Assembly (NCBI GenBank): GCA_009778425.1
Contig: WRJU01000211.1
Location: 1-11,429, forward strand
Direction: 5' to 3'
Length of the DNA stretch: 11,429 bases
From: Pseudomonadota bacterium
GTDB taxonomy: Bacteria > Pseudomonadota > Gammaproteobacteria > Burkholderiales > Rhodocyclaceae
Shown here: positions 1-7,203 of the stretch, piece after piece
How the letters are laid out: every line of letters starts with the position of its first letter
Position numbering within the stretch: position 1 is the stretch's first letter
The notes under the pieces: model-generated
Database searches by the model: none
What the model was told of the DNA's origin: nothing
The model's input: the letters and a program-made list of their open reading frames with translations, nothing else
Position numbers and translations under genes: made by a program

Positions 1-41
1 GTGGATGGGATAGCACTAAGAAAAATGAATCGGAACAACAA

Positions 42-73
42 AAAAGCCAGAACACTTTTGGTTGCTGGCTTTT
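42..73 (-). terminator. Intrinsic terminator downstream of tRNA-Arg
   Basis: A 9-bp perfect stem (AAAAGCCAG at 42-50 with CTGGCTTTT at 65-73) encloses a 14-nt loop. On the minus strand the stem runs into a T-rich tract (complement of 36-45), so it would end transcripts leaving the tRNA-Arg gene. The A/T ends of the stem could let it also work on the plus strand, for a gene lying left of the window. Confidence 0.6.
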
Positions 74-100
74 GTGGACTGTATGGGACTATTTGGGATG
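71..100. repeat. Decamer-phased TGGGA(C/T) repeats beside tRNA-Arg
   Basis: Three consecutive 10-mers (71-80, 81-90, 91-100) share a core: GTGGACT, TGGGACT and TGGGATG. They lie 10 bp from the 3' end of the tRNA-Arg gene. Short direct repeats of this kind beside a tRNA 3' end resemble the arm-type binding sites of tyrosine integrases. No integrase is visible because the window ends on that side, so the att-site reading is inference. Confidence 0.3.
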
Positions 101-109
101 GGGGTTGCG

Positions 110-181
110 TCCCCCCGACAGGAATCGAACCTGTATCTGGCGCTTAGGAGGCGCCCGTTCTATCCATTGAACTACAGGGAG
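110..181 (-). tRNA. tRNA-Arg (anticodon CCT)
   Basis: The minus strand folds into a full 72-nt cloverleaf. The acceptor stem is CTCCCTG with CGGGGGG, using two G-U pairs. The D stem is GTTC/GAAC. The anticodon stem GGCGC/GCGCC carries the loop CTCCTAA, giving anticodon CCT, which reads AGG. The T arm is ACAGG-TTCGATT-CCTGT, followed by discriminator A. CCA is not encoded. This minor arginine tRNA is a known integration hot spot in proteobacteria, and here its 3' end faces the left edge of the window and the repeats described there. Confidence 0.93.
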
Positions 182-276
182 AGGGAGTAGAAAACCTTTT
201 TTCAGCCTATCACGAAGCCCTTCCGGACAAAAGACCGAGAAGCGCATCGAGGCTGGACGGGGCTTCTGGGGGTACT

Positions 277-924
277 TCAGCCCGCGTACCCGAAAAATTC
301 GCGATGGCCGCGCATTTCCTTCAGGCGTTCGACCAGAAGTTTGAAATCGTCTTCGTTATCGACCGGGTTGAGCACTGCGGCATCGACGACAAACAACGGC
401 GAGGCTTCGTACTGGAAAAAGAAATCGGCGTAATGCTTGGCTACCTTTTCGAGATAGGACTCAGTGACCCGGCGCTCGGCGTCGATGCCGCGCTTGTAGA
501 CGCGCTCGGCCAGCGCCGTGACCGGCGCTTGCAGATAGATGACCAGATCGGGTGCTGGCAGCGAGGGCGGTTTCATGGCCTCGTAAATCTTCTCGTACAG
601 GGCCAGTTCGTCCGGCGCAAGGTTGATCCGGGCAAACAAGGGGTCACGCTCCAGCATGAAGTCGGCAACGATATGCTGACATTCGTCCGAATCCTCGCTG
701 TTCAGGGCCGCAAACTGTTCAAAGCGCTGAAACAGGAAAGAAAGCTGGGTCGGCAATGCCCAACGTTCAGGATTCTGGTAGAAACGGGCGAGGAAAGGAT
801 TGTCCTGCGGCCGTTCAAAGATCGGTTTGACTGCCGGCAGATAGGCTGCCAGACGTTGTGCCAGTGAGGTCTTTCCCGCGCCAATCGGGCCTTCGACAGC
901 GATATAGCGTACTTTTTCGAGCAT
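277..924 (-). CDS. Deoxynucleoside kinase (dGK/dAK-like)
   Basis: Predicted to phosphorylate deoxynucleosides with ATP in the cytosolic dNTP salvage pathway. The 215-aa product starts MLEKVRYIAVEG and carries the P-loop GPIGAGKTS at residues 12-20. It then has the family's substrate-pocket segment NPFLARFYQNPERWA, an LERD motif in place of the family's DRS/ERS, and the arginine-rich lid region RVYKRGIDAERR. The length fits the bacterial family. The frame stays open upstream to a TTG at 966, but the ATG at 924 places the first beta strand and P-loop where they normally fall; no strong ribosome site marks either. It begins 60 bp after the stop of the PAS-EAL gene on the same strand, so the two may be co-transcribed. 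Whether guanosine or adenosine is preferred cannot be read from the sequence. Confidence 0.85.
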   Translation of the reverse strand: MLEKVRYIAVEGPIGAGKTSLAQRLAAYLPAVKPIFERPQDNPFLARFYQNPERWALPTQLSFLFQRFEQFAALNSEDSDECQHIVADFMLERDPLFARINLAPDELALYEKIYEAMKPPSLPAPDLVIYLQAPVTALAERVYKRGIDAERRVTESYLEKVAKHYADFFFQYEASPLFVVDAAVLNPVDNEDDFKLLVERLKEMRGHREFFGYAG

Positions 925-984
925 CGTGAATACCGTATCCCGTACCGCTTGCGCGCGGATGAACAATGGAAGAAACCGGTGATG

Positions 985-2217
985 CTAACAAAAAAGCCAC
1001 TCCGATAGAAAACCCGCGAAGATATGCTCGTCCTGCGCTGTGCCAATGAACGGGCCTTGTTGCAGGTCGCAACCCAGGGCGAGCAGAAAATCCTGTTGCG
1101 CCCTGCTCTGCACGCCACGCGCCATGACCCGGATGCCGAGCGGCGCGGACATCTGGATGATGGCTTCGATGAACGCCATATCGTCATCGTCGCGCCCAAG
1201 CCGCGCGACGAGCGAGGCATCGAGTTTGAGTACGCCGAAGCGGTAACGGCTCAGTTGCGCGACGGGAGTCGAAGCGCAGCCAAAGTTGTCGAGCGCCAAG
1301 CGGACGCGCATATCGGCCAGCGTCCGTAGCGTGGGTGCAATTTCGTTTTCGGGCAACGAAAGCACGCCAGCATCAATGGAAAGTTCCAGGCAACGTGGGT
1401 CGAGCCGACTCACGGCCAGTGCCGTTCGAACCAGCTTGGGCAGGCCGCCGCCCGAAAACTGCCCTGCCGAGATATTGACACTGACGACCGGGGCATGCCC
1501 CCGGACGTGCGGCCAGGTGTCGGCCGCGCGGCAAACGGCGGAAAGCGCCCAGGCATCGAGTTCCATCCCGACAGGCTCGGCGCAATTTCCCTCTCCCTGC
1601 GCCTCGGCAGCCGACGCAGCAGAAAAATGATCGGATGCCCGCGCATCCTCTCCGTCAGGCGGCTGCCAGCGCGCTTCCCCCGCGTGGAGCATGCCGCTAC
1701 GGACATCGACCTGGGGCTGGAAGCGAAGCACCAGCGGGCGGGGCGCGGTTTCGGCTGTTGGCCGTTCATGCCCGAGAACAATGGCGTGAACGCCGGGACG
1801 CAGCCTGGGCGCAGCAATATAGGGAAAATCATGTACGCGCCCATCCGGCAGGACGAGGCCGAGCAAACCCCGTGCCTCGCCACGGATCAACAGCCTTTCA
1901 CGCGCTTCGAGAAACGCGCGCCCGTCAGAGAACAGGTTGGCCAGCGGCTGCCCGGCAAGTTGGCGGTAACTGCGGCCAAGCAGACGGCAGGCAGCACTAT
2001 TGGCGTCGATGATGTATTCGTCGCCGGTGATGAGCAGCCCTTCATCGATGAGTTCGAGCAGCGCGAGGTAAACCCCGACTTCTGCCCCTTCTGAAAAATC
2101 AGGGACAAATACTTCTCCGCCGCGTTCATTCCGCGATGGAGGGGCAGACTTCATCGGTGGCTGCATGCCAGTATCCAGTCTGTTATATCGGCGAGGAGGC
2201 AAAATCAGAGAATACAC
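985..2217 (-). CDS. PAS domain protein with degenerate EAL domain
   Basis: A 410-aa soluble signalling protein without a membrane segment. A PAS-like domain spans about residues 52-145 (DEGLLITGDEYIIDANSAA..., GRSYRQLAGQPLANLF). An EAL phosphodiesterase-like domain spans about 160-405. EAL domains normally hydrolyse cyclic di-GMP, but several catalytic positions have changed here. The EAL motif reads EAR (181-183) with about two residues lost. DDFG reads DNFG (310-313). The ELTE segment reads ELSID. The EGVE motif reads RGVQ (367-370), losing both glutamates. N249, K331 and D333 are kept. Loss of turnover is therefore expected, leaving a possible binding or protein-interaction role. The start is uncertain: GTG at 2217, or ATG at 2166 or 2154, with no strong ribosome site at any of them. 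The deoxynucleoside kinase gene follows it. Confidence 0.8.
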   Translation of the reverse strand: MYSLILPPRRYNRLDTGMQPPMKSAPPSRNERGGEVFVPDFSEGAEVGVYLALLELIDEGLLITGDEYIIDANSAACRLLGRSYRQLAGQPLANLFSDGRAFLEARERLLIRGEARGLLGLVLPDGRVHDFPYIAAPRLRPGVHAIVLGHERPTAETAPRPLVLRFQPQVDVRSGMLHAGEARWQPPDGEDARASDHFSAASAAEAQGEGNCAEPVGMELDAWALSAVCRAADTWPHVRGHAPVVSVNISAGQFSGGGLPKLVRTALAVSRLDPRCLELSIDAGVLSLPENEIAPTLRTLADMRVRLALDNFGCASTPVAQLSRYRFGVLKLDASLVARLGRDDDDMAFIEAIIQMSAPLGIRVMARGVQSRAQQDFLLALGCDLQQGPFIGTAQDEHIFAGFLSEWLFC

Positions 2218-2325
2218 CGTGCGCCAGCATACCCGTTAGAACCGGGCTGGATTGGCCGAATAAAGAGGGCAAGTCGGCGGCTATTTGCGCTTTGTCCTCA
2301 GAGATAGAATCAAAAAGACCCCTTG

Positions 2326-2354
2326 TGAACTGCCCCCTAAAATTAGTCGGACAC
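2326..2354. mobile_element. Possible IS3-type insertion sequence end (orphan)
   Basis: The 29-bp stretch begins TGAACTGCCCCCTAAAAT and ends GTCGGACAC. It resembles terminal inverted repeats of IS3-family elements (a TG start, ACTGCNCCC, an AAAAT tract and GGACAC). No transposase and no matching opposite end is seen in the window, so at most it is a relic. It sits just before one copy of the 25-bp repeat flanking the dehydrogenase block. The resemblance is from memory of IS ends and has not been checked against a database. Confidence 0.3.
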
Positions 2355-2355
2355 C

Positions 2356-2380
2356 CAGCCTTTTTGAATCCGTCGCTTAC
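2356..2380. repeat. Direct repeat copy 1 flanking the SDR block
   Basis: This 25-bp copy contains GCCTTTTTGAA, then CCGTC and CTTAC. It matches 3606-3630 at 22 of 25 positions in the same orientation, exactly 1250 bp away. It overlaps the stop codon of the dehydrogenase gene. Confidence 0.5.
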
Positions 2381-3312
2381 TCACCGTTCTCCAACTCTAC
2401 CCCCCCCATTGCCAGAGCCTCTTTCAAAAACAGTGCATTGCGTATCCTGCATGGCAAGACCACCAGGAACGCGGCCATCAAGCCATGGCGCCAGTGGCCG
2501 TGGGATGTCAGCGTGTGCCCCAGGTGGGACAGTGCAGCATGTGCGGCCTGCTGTGGAGAGATGGTAATGGCCGCTGGTTCGGTGCCCGCAGCCATGGCCG
2601 TGGCCATGACTGTCGGTTGGAAGGACAGCACATCCAAGTGTTCTCGATACTCATAGTCCAATGGAATACTCAGATGGTCGATAAATGCCTTGCATGCTCC
2701 ATAGAGCTGTGTCCCTGGCCAGTAAAAACGCCCGACGATGGATCCCACATTCAGCAGCGCCGCGCGACGCCCGGTGGATGCGGCATGGCGCAGCAGAAAC
2801 GGAAGCAGCGTATGTGTCACGATGGCTGTGGTGCTGACGTTTACGGCCAGCAGATGGCGCAGGGTCTTGGCCGGTACATCGCCGTAGCGCCGATGCACCG
2901 TGACGCCCACGCAATTGATGAGCACCGACAAGTCCACATCCTGCGCTACCGCCGCCAGGGATTCGTAGGTTTGGGGGGCTGTATTTGACAGATCTGCGGC
3001 CACAGTGCGGACTTGAACGCCCAGCGTCTGCATTTCATCCTTTAATCGGTCGAGTTTGGACTGCGTGCGTGATACCAGAATCAGGTTGAAGCCGTAGCGC
3101 GCCAGATCCTGAGCGAAGGCTTTGCCCAATCCGTCGCTGGCTCCGGTGATGAGCGCCCAGCTTCCGGAGCCAAAACGCTCGGCCAGGCGCTTGCCAATCA
3201 AGCGCTGCGGTAGCCAAAGATAGAGCCAAAGCCAGCGGGACAGATGAGCCAGCGCCCAGATCAAAAGCGCCGTGCCGCCTATTTGCAGTACAACACATGC
3301 ATCAATCGCCAT
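2377..3312 (-). CDS. Membrane-anchored short-chain dehydrogenase/reductase (3-ketoacyl-CoA reductase-like)
   Basis: A 311-aa SDR family oxidoreductase. A hydrophobic N-terminal segment (about residues 5-34, rich in L, W and A) should anchor it in the membrane. The Rossmann fold follows, with GASDGLGK at 57-64 for NAD(P)H binding, SR at 81-82 favouring NADP, D107 in AADL, and NCVG at 133-136 in place of NNAG. The catalytic set is N158, S191, Y204 and K208 (YGACK). The layout resembles the 17-beta-HSD12 / very-long-chain 3-oxoacyl-CoA reductase group, so a lipid or steroid ketone substrate is plausible but not shown. The start at 3312 is chosen because GGAG lies 8 nt upstream; an in-frame ATG at 3378 lacks such a site. 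The gene lies between two direct repeats, next to a broken regulator remnant and an IS-like end, and looks inserted between its neighbours. Confidence 0.82.
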   Translation of the reverse strand: MAIDACVVLQIGGTALLIWALAHLSRWLWLYLWLPQRLIGKRLAERFGSGSWALITGASDGLGKAFAQDLARYGFNLILVSRTQSKLDRLKDEMQTLGVQVRTVAADLSNTAPQTYESLAAVAQDVDLSVLINCVGVTVHRRYGDVPAKTLRHLLAVNVSTTAIVTHTLLPFLLRHAASTGRRAALLNVGSIVGRFYWPGTQLYGACKAFIDHLSIPLDYEYREHLDVLSFQPTVMATAMAAGTEPAAITISPQQAAHAALSHLGHTLTSHGHWRHGLMAAFLVVLPCRIRNALFLKEALAMGGVELENGE

Positions 3313-3397
3313 CGAAGGTGCTCCGGAACATGAAAGTGAAGATCGACCAATGGTGCGTGGCCGATACAATGCTGTCATTTACAAATGTTCAGAGCGC

Positions 3398-3557
3398 CTA
3401 TGATCCAGAGCCGGATTTCAGCTTTCGCCGAATGCGGCTCAAATGCACCGGAGTCACGCCCAGATAGCCCCTCAGAACCAAATTCCAGAAAATGGTCGCG
3501 CAGGACTGTGTTCACGTACATGAGCAGTAATATGGCACAGGCCAGATCGCGGGGCAA
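3398..3557 (-). pseudogene. Remnant of a Crp/Fnr-type helix-turn-helix regulator
   Basis: On the minus strand, 3475-3401 encodes 25 residues beginning LRGYLGVTPVHLSRIRRKLK and ending at TAG (3398-3400). This reads like the C-terminal helix-turn-helix of Crp/Fnr-family regulators (LGVTPVHLSRxxRxL, with the recognition helix at its end). No long frame leads into it. The upstream sequence is open in a different frame back to about 3557 (LLLMYVNTVLRDHFLEFG), which would need a frameshift near 3475-3485. No cyclic-nucleotide-binding domain is seen. It lies directly upstream of the dehydrogenase and may have been its regulator. The family match rests on one motif. Confidence 0.4.
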
Positions 3558-3605
3558 ATGCCATACTCATGGCGGCGAGGATAGGACATCTTCAAACGGA
3601 CGGAG

Positions 3606-3630
3606 CGGCCTTTTTGAACCCGTCTCTTAC
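3606..3630. repeat. Direct repeat copy 2 flanking the SDR block
   Basis: Partner of the copy at 2356-2380. It lies 3 bp beyond the stop codon of the RhlE gene, in that gene's 3' flank. With the first copy it brackets about 1.2 kb containing the dehydrogenase and the HTH remnant. Confidence 0.5.
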
Positions 3631-3632
3631 GT

Positions 3633-5069
3633 TCATTTCCTGCCCAATCCGCCAAGCAGCGCCGCCAACGGACGTTGCGGCTTGACGGGCGGGCTTGAGG
3701 CGGCGCGTGCGGGCAGTTTTTCTTCTTGCGGGGCAAGGCTGGCAGCGGGTTCGTAGGGCTTGGAGAAATCGAACCCGTCGGTGGCAATCATGGGGGAAGG
3801 CGCGGCCTTCGGGATGCGTTCGCGTTTTGCGCCCTTGCCGCCGCCTTCGCGCCCGGCGCGGGCATCCTCGCCGCGACGCGCGTGACTATGGCCGCGCTCG
3901 CTGGCATCCCCCTCCGAAGGCACGGCTTCCGGATCGAAACCGGGCACGGCTTCACGCGGGATTTCAAGCTTGATGAGTTTCTGTATTTCCGCGAGCCAAT
4001 GCTTTTCTTCCGGGCTGACCAATGAGACCGCGCGCCCCCTGTGACCGGCTCGTCCTGTGCGCCCGATGCGGTGGACGTAATCTTCAGCGGTATGCGGCAA
4101 CTCAAAATTGATGACGCAGGGCAATTCGTCGATGTCCAAGCCCCTGGCGGCAACGTCCGTAGCCACCAGCACGCGCAAGCGGCCTCCCTTGAACGCATCC
4201 AGGGTTTCCGTGCGCTGTTGCTGGCTTTTGTCCCCGTGGATGGCATCCGCCGAAATACCGTTGCGCGTCAGAAAGTGTGCAAGCCGACCGCAACCGATCT
4301 TCGTGTCGACGAACACCAGCACCTGCATGTCCGGCTGGTGGCGCAGCAGATGGGCCAGCAGATTGCGTTTCATGCCCGCGCTCACCGGGTGCACGACATG
4401 GGTGATGGTCTCAGAGACCGTGTTGCGGCGGGCAACTTCGATCAATTTCGGATTTTTCAGCATCCGGTCGGCGAGCTTGCGGATTTCTTCCGAAAACGTA
4501 GCGGAAAAAAGCAGGCTTTGCCGGTTTGTCGGCAGCAGTTCCAGGATGCGGCGAATATCCGGGATGAAACCCATGTCGAGCATGCGGTCGGCTTCATCGA
4601 GCACCAGCACTTCAACCTGTGGGAAATGGATCGTCTTTTGCTGTACGTGGTCAAGCAGCCGTCCCGGCGTGGCAATCACGATTTCGACGCCACGGCGCAA
4701 TTCCTGCATTTGCGCGTTCATGTCGACCCCGCCGTAAATGCAGGCGGCGCGCAGGTTCAAATGACGGCCATAGCCCGTGACCGACTCGAACACCTGCATC
4801 GCCAGTTCGCGGGTCGGGGCAAGGATCAAGGCGCGTACCGGATGCCGGGCGGGCGAGGCGCTGGTATTGGCGTGGCGCGCGAGGCGCTGCAATAGCGGCA
4901 GGGTGAAGCCCGCCGTTTTGCCCGTGCCGGTCTGTGCGCCTCCCATGACATCCAACCCGCCCAGGATAACGGGAATGGCCTGCTGCTGGATCGGGGTGGG
5001 TTCAGTGTAACCCGCGTCGGCTACGGCCTGAAGAAGTTCCGGAATAAGGCCGAGTTCGGCAAAGCTCAT
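3633..5069 (-). CDS. rhlE: DEAD-box RNA helicase RhlE
   Basis: An ATP-dependent RNA helicase that remodels RNA during ribosome assembly and RNA decay and often matters at low temperature. All core motifs are intact in the 478-aa product: F3 and the Q motif GYTEPTPIQQ (20-29), motif I AQTGTGKT (45-52), Ia PTRELA (85-90), Ib TPGR (134-137), II DEAD (158-161), III SAT (189-191), V ARGLDI (308-313) and VI HRIGRTGR (333-340). After about residue 385 comes a low-complexity basic tail rich in R, G, H, K and P, typical of RNA-binding extensions in this group. The short N-terminus and the SFAELGL start favour RhlE over DbpA, SrmB or CsdA. The ATG at 5069 lacks a clear ribosome site. A TATAAT box lies about 80 bp upstream, leaving a leader of roughly 70 nt. 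Confidence 0.9.
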   Translation of the reverse strand: MSFAELGLIPELLQAVADAGYTEPTPIQQQAIPVILGGLDVMGGAQTGTGKTAGFTLPLLQRLARHANTSASPARHPVRALILAPTRELAMQVFESVTGYGRHLNLRAACIYGGVDMNAQMQELRRGVEIVIATPGRLLDHVQQKTIHFPQVEVLVLDEADRMLDMGFIPDIRRILELLPTNRQSLLFSATFSEEIRKLADRMLKNPKLIEVARRNTVSETITHVVHPVSAGMKRNLLAHLLRHQPDMQVLVFVDTKIGCGRLAHFLTRNGISADAIHGDKSQQQRTETLDAFKGGRLRVLVATDVAARGLDIDELPCVINFELPHTAEDYVHRIGRTGRAGHRGRAVSLVSPEEKHWLAEIQKLIKLEIPREAVPGFDPEAVPSEGDASERGHSHARRGEDARAGREGGGKGAKRERIPKAAPSPMIATDGFDFSKPYEPAASLAPQEEKLPARAASSPPVKPQRPLAALLGGLGRK

Positions 5070-5146
5070 GGGTATCGTTGCTCAGGGCAGACGCCCGTTC
5101 CGGTATCGGGCGGACGGCAATGATGTGGCTTGGATGGAAAGCGGGG

Positions 5147-5152
5147 ATTATA
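5147..5152 (-). promoter_or_regulatory. Perfect -10 box (TATAAT) upstream of rhlE
   Basis: The minus strand reads TATAAT at 5152-5147, preceded by GATGTG. There is no good TTGACA-like -35 at 16-18 bp. The predicted transcript would carry a 5' leader of roughly 70 nt before the rhlE ATG, which is common for cold-inducible helicases. Confidence 0.45.
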
Positions 5153-5222
5153 CACATCCCTACGCGCCCTGCCCCTTTGAGATGAGCCGGGATCGATTCG
5201 GAAGCAGCGCGACAAACGCCAC

Positions 5223-5573
5223 TCAAGACGTAGCCGGTTGCGGGGCATTCGTTGCGGCGGGCGGAGCCGGTTCATGAGGAGGCGCAGGTGCTTCCGCGCG
5301 CGGTATCAAGGACGGTACTTCCTTCAGGCTGTGCTTGATCATGTACTCGTTCATCGACTTCCAGCCTCCAAAAATAGCGGCTTTCTGCGAATCGGGATTG
5401 AGCGCGTAGCAATCTTCAAGGGATCGCCCCGTCTGTCGGCAGGCGCTGCCGATCGCCTCCGCATCGGCTGTCACCTTGGCAGGATCGGGAATTTCCAACA
5501 TGTCGGCAAGCCTGTCGCAGGCAGACAGGAGCGGCAGCACGGCAGCAAGAACGAGACAAATGATTTTGCGCAT
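5223..5573 (-). CDS. Small lipoprotein of unknown function
   Basis: The 116-aa product begins MRKIICLVLAAVLPLLSACD, a lipoprotein signal peptide with lipobox LSAC and the lipidated cysteine at residue 19. The mature part has a short domain with two cysteines (C45, C55) in ACRQTGRSLEDCYALNP, followed by AAIFGGWKSMNEYM. It ends in an A/P-rich tail (about 93-114) suited to spanning periplasm or cell wall. The pattern resembles a conserved betaproteobacterial lipoprotein whose role I do not know. Position 2 after the lipid cysteine is D20 (the +2 residue), which in enterobacteria favours inner-membrane retention. The ATG at 5573 is preferred because the frame upstream adds 31 residues that would spoil the signal peptide. 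It is divergent from the solute-binding protein gene. Confidence 0.75.
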   Translation of the reverse strand: MRKIICLVLAAVLPLLSACDRLADMLEIPDPAKVTADAEAIGSACRQTGRSLEDCYALNPDSQKAAIFGGWKSMNEYMIKHSLKEVPSLIPRAEAPAPPHEPAPPAATNAPQPATS

Positions 5574-5737
5574 GTCCGGACAGGCAACAAAAATGGATGC
5601 CTGACCGTTTACGGCAAGCACGGGCCAGAACTTGAACCTTGAACCGGCAATATCGTGAGACACCATCGATTTTCTTTATGGCATACTCACGCTGAGAGAC
5701 GAACTGCGGCAAAATCAACATTCGCCGCGCGTTTTTC

Positions 5738-5766
5738 TTAGCGTTTTCCCTTTTAGCACCTACAAT
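5738..5766 (+). promoter_or_regulatory. Candidate promoter for the solute-binding protein gene
   Basis: TACAAT at 5761-5766 is a good -10 box. A weak -35 (TTAGCG, 5738-5743) lies 17 bp upstream. The ATG at 5807 is preceded by GGAG at 5798-5801 with a 5-nt spacer. The 233-bp gap between this gene and the divergent lipoprotein gene must hold promoters for both; the lipoprotein promoter could not be placed. Confidence 0.4.
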
Positions 5767-5806
5767 TATTCTCCGTTTTTTTGCGGACATCATTTTTGGA
5801 GCATTC

Positions 5807-7135
5807 ATGAGCACATTCATTCAAAGTATCGGTCGCCGTGGTCTGACTTGCGTCATGGGCGCCGTCATGCTGGCGGCGTTGGCAATGCCGACCACTGCCG
5901 CACCCAAAAAGGCCACCAAGGCCAAAGCACCTGCCCCGGCAGCCAAAGCAGCCAAAGCTGAACAACCCGCCGGACAGCCCCTGCAAATCGAGCTTTCCCA
6001 ACAAATGTCGCCACAACAAGCCAAGGCCCTGCAAGAACTGGTCGAACGCTTCAATGCCCAGGAGACGGCCTCCAAGGTAACGCTCGTAGAGGGCAATTGG
6101 CAGGCGGCCAAACCGCCGCACATGATGATTCTTGGCCGCGCGGACGAAGAAGCCTTCCTTCAGGGCAAGCCGCGCTACAAACCGCTGTTTGCGCTCATGA
6201 AAGAAGCGGGGATCGCGCTGCAAACCGTCAAGCTCCCGGCTATGGTGACTCGTAAACCCGTCAACGCAAACGGACAATTGCTGGCCCTGCCGGTCGGCCT
6301 GAACACGCCGGTGTTCTATTACAACCGTGCCGCCTTCAAGCGCGCCGGACTCAACACGGACACCCCGCCCGTCACAACATGGTCTGAACTGCAAACCACC
6401 CTTGGCAAACTCGGTACTGCTTGCCCGATCACGATCGCCGAACCTGGGCGGGTACTGATCGAAAACGTCTCGGCCTGGGATAACGTCCCCATCATCACCG
6501 GCAAACAGCCCGCCTTCAATGGCCTCTTCCATGTCAAGTATGTTTCTCTCATGGCAAGCTGGAAACGAGCCAACCTGCTGAGACTCTTCAAAGACCGCGC
6601 CGAGGCTGATGGACGTTTCGCCAAGGGCGAATGCGCGACGCTCATCGGCCCGTCCGACAGTTGGGCCAGTTTCCGCCAGCAAAGCGGGCTGGATGTCGGC
6701 GTCACCCGTCTGCCCTATCTGGAAGACGCCCCTGGCGCACCGCAAAACACCCTGGCCAGCAGCAGCGCATCGCTCTGGATAGCGGCTGGCAATAAAGCCG
6801 CCGAAAACAAAGCCATAGCGAAATTCGTCAGCTTCTGGCTGCAACCCGAAAACCAGATTGCCTGGCAACGCGACACCGGCTATCTGCCCCTGAACAAGGC
6901 TGGCATATTTGCCTCGGAAAGCGCGCTTCTCGGCGACAGCCTGGAGAACATCAGGGTCGCCATCGGGCAATTGACCAACAAGCCGGTCACGCCCTACTCC
7001 TCAGTCCAACCCATGATCGAACGCGAATCCTCGCGCCGCATCATCGACGAAGAACTTGCCGAAGTGTGGGCGAACAACAAGAGCGCCAAAGCGGCTCTCG
7101 ACAGCGCCATTGCGCGCATTTCCACAGGCAAATAA
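5807..7135 (+). CDS. ABC transporter solute-binding protein (family 1, UgpB-like)
   Basis: A 442-aa periplasmic binding protein of the extracellular solute-binding protein family 1. It has a basic, hydrophobic signal peptide (residues 1-32, cleavage near PTTAA), then an unusual K/A/P-rich linker (33-57, repeats such as AKAPAPAAKAAKA) before the binding domain. Typical family features are LPVGLNTPVFYYNRAAFKRAGL in the middle, a TWSELQ segment, GPSDSWASF, and the C-terminal AKFVSFWLQPENQIAWQRDTGYLP. The closest layout is UgpB, which binds glycerol-3-phosphate and its diesters; the ligand is an inference. No permease or ATPase genes lie beside it, so it is an orphan in this window. The start has a clear GGAG site. 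Terminator hairpins follow the stop. Confidence 0.85.
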   Translation: MSTFIQSIGRRGLTCVMGAVMLAALAMPTTAAPKKATKAKAPAPAAKAAKAEQPAGQPLQIELSQQMSPQQAKALQELVERFNAQETASKVTLVEGNWQAAKPPHMMILGRADEEAFLQGKPRYKPLFALMKEAGIALQTVKLPAMVTRKPVNANGQLLALPVGLNTPVFYYNRAAFKRAGLNTDTPPVTTWSELQTTLGKLGTACPITIAEPGRVLIENVSAWDNVPIITGKQPAFNGLFHVKYVSLMASWKRANLLRLFKDRAEADGRFAKGECATLIGPSDSWASFRQQSGLDVGVTRLPYLEDAPGAPQNTLASSSASLWIAAGNKAAENKAIAKFVSFWLQPENQIAWQRDTGYLPLNKAGIFASESALLGDSLENIRVAIGQLTNKPVTPYSSVQPMIERESSRRIIDEELAEVWANNKSAKAALDSAIARISTGK

Positions 7136-7151
7136 AAAAACAAGCCCGCGC

Positions 7152-7179
7152 GCGGGGCGTGGTTTCATCCACGCCCCGC
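7152..7179. terminator. Strong hairpin after the solute-binding protein gene
   Basis: An 11-bp perfect GC-rich stem (7152-7162 with 7169-7179) with loop TTTCAT starts 16 bp after the stop codon. There is no T tract on the plus strand. An A tract at 7133-7140 would give a T tract to minus-strand transcripts. It may stabilise the mRNA end, or terminate from the right. Confidence 0.55.
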
Positions 7180-7203
7180 CGGGTCAGAAACTGGCCAAAA
7201 CAA

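Noticed and set aside
214..266. GAAGCCC ... GGGCTTC inverted repeat between tRNA-Arg and the kinase gene
   Set aside because: Only a 7-bp stem with a 39-bp centre and no T tract; likely chance in GC-rich DNA.
3512..3787. Minus-strand 91-codon frame spanning the rhlE 3' end
   Set aside because: It overlaps the rhlE tail in another frame and shows no family motif or ribosome site.
4041..4895. 284-codon open frame antisense to rhlE
   Set aside because: All helicase motifs are intact on the minus strand; the antisense product has no recognisable domain.
5753..6970. Long 405-codon open frame antisense to the solute-binding protein gene
   Set aside because: The opposite strand has the signal peptide, family motifs and ribosome site. 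The antisense translation is low-complexity G/F/R-rich, as expected from a codon-bias shadow.
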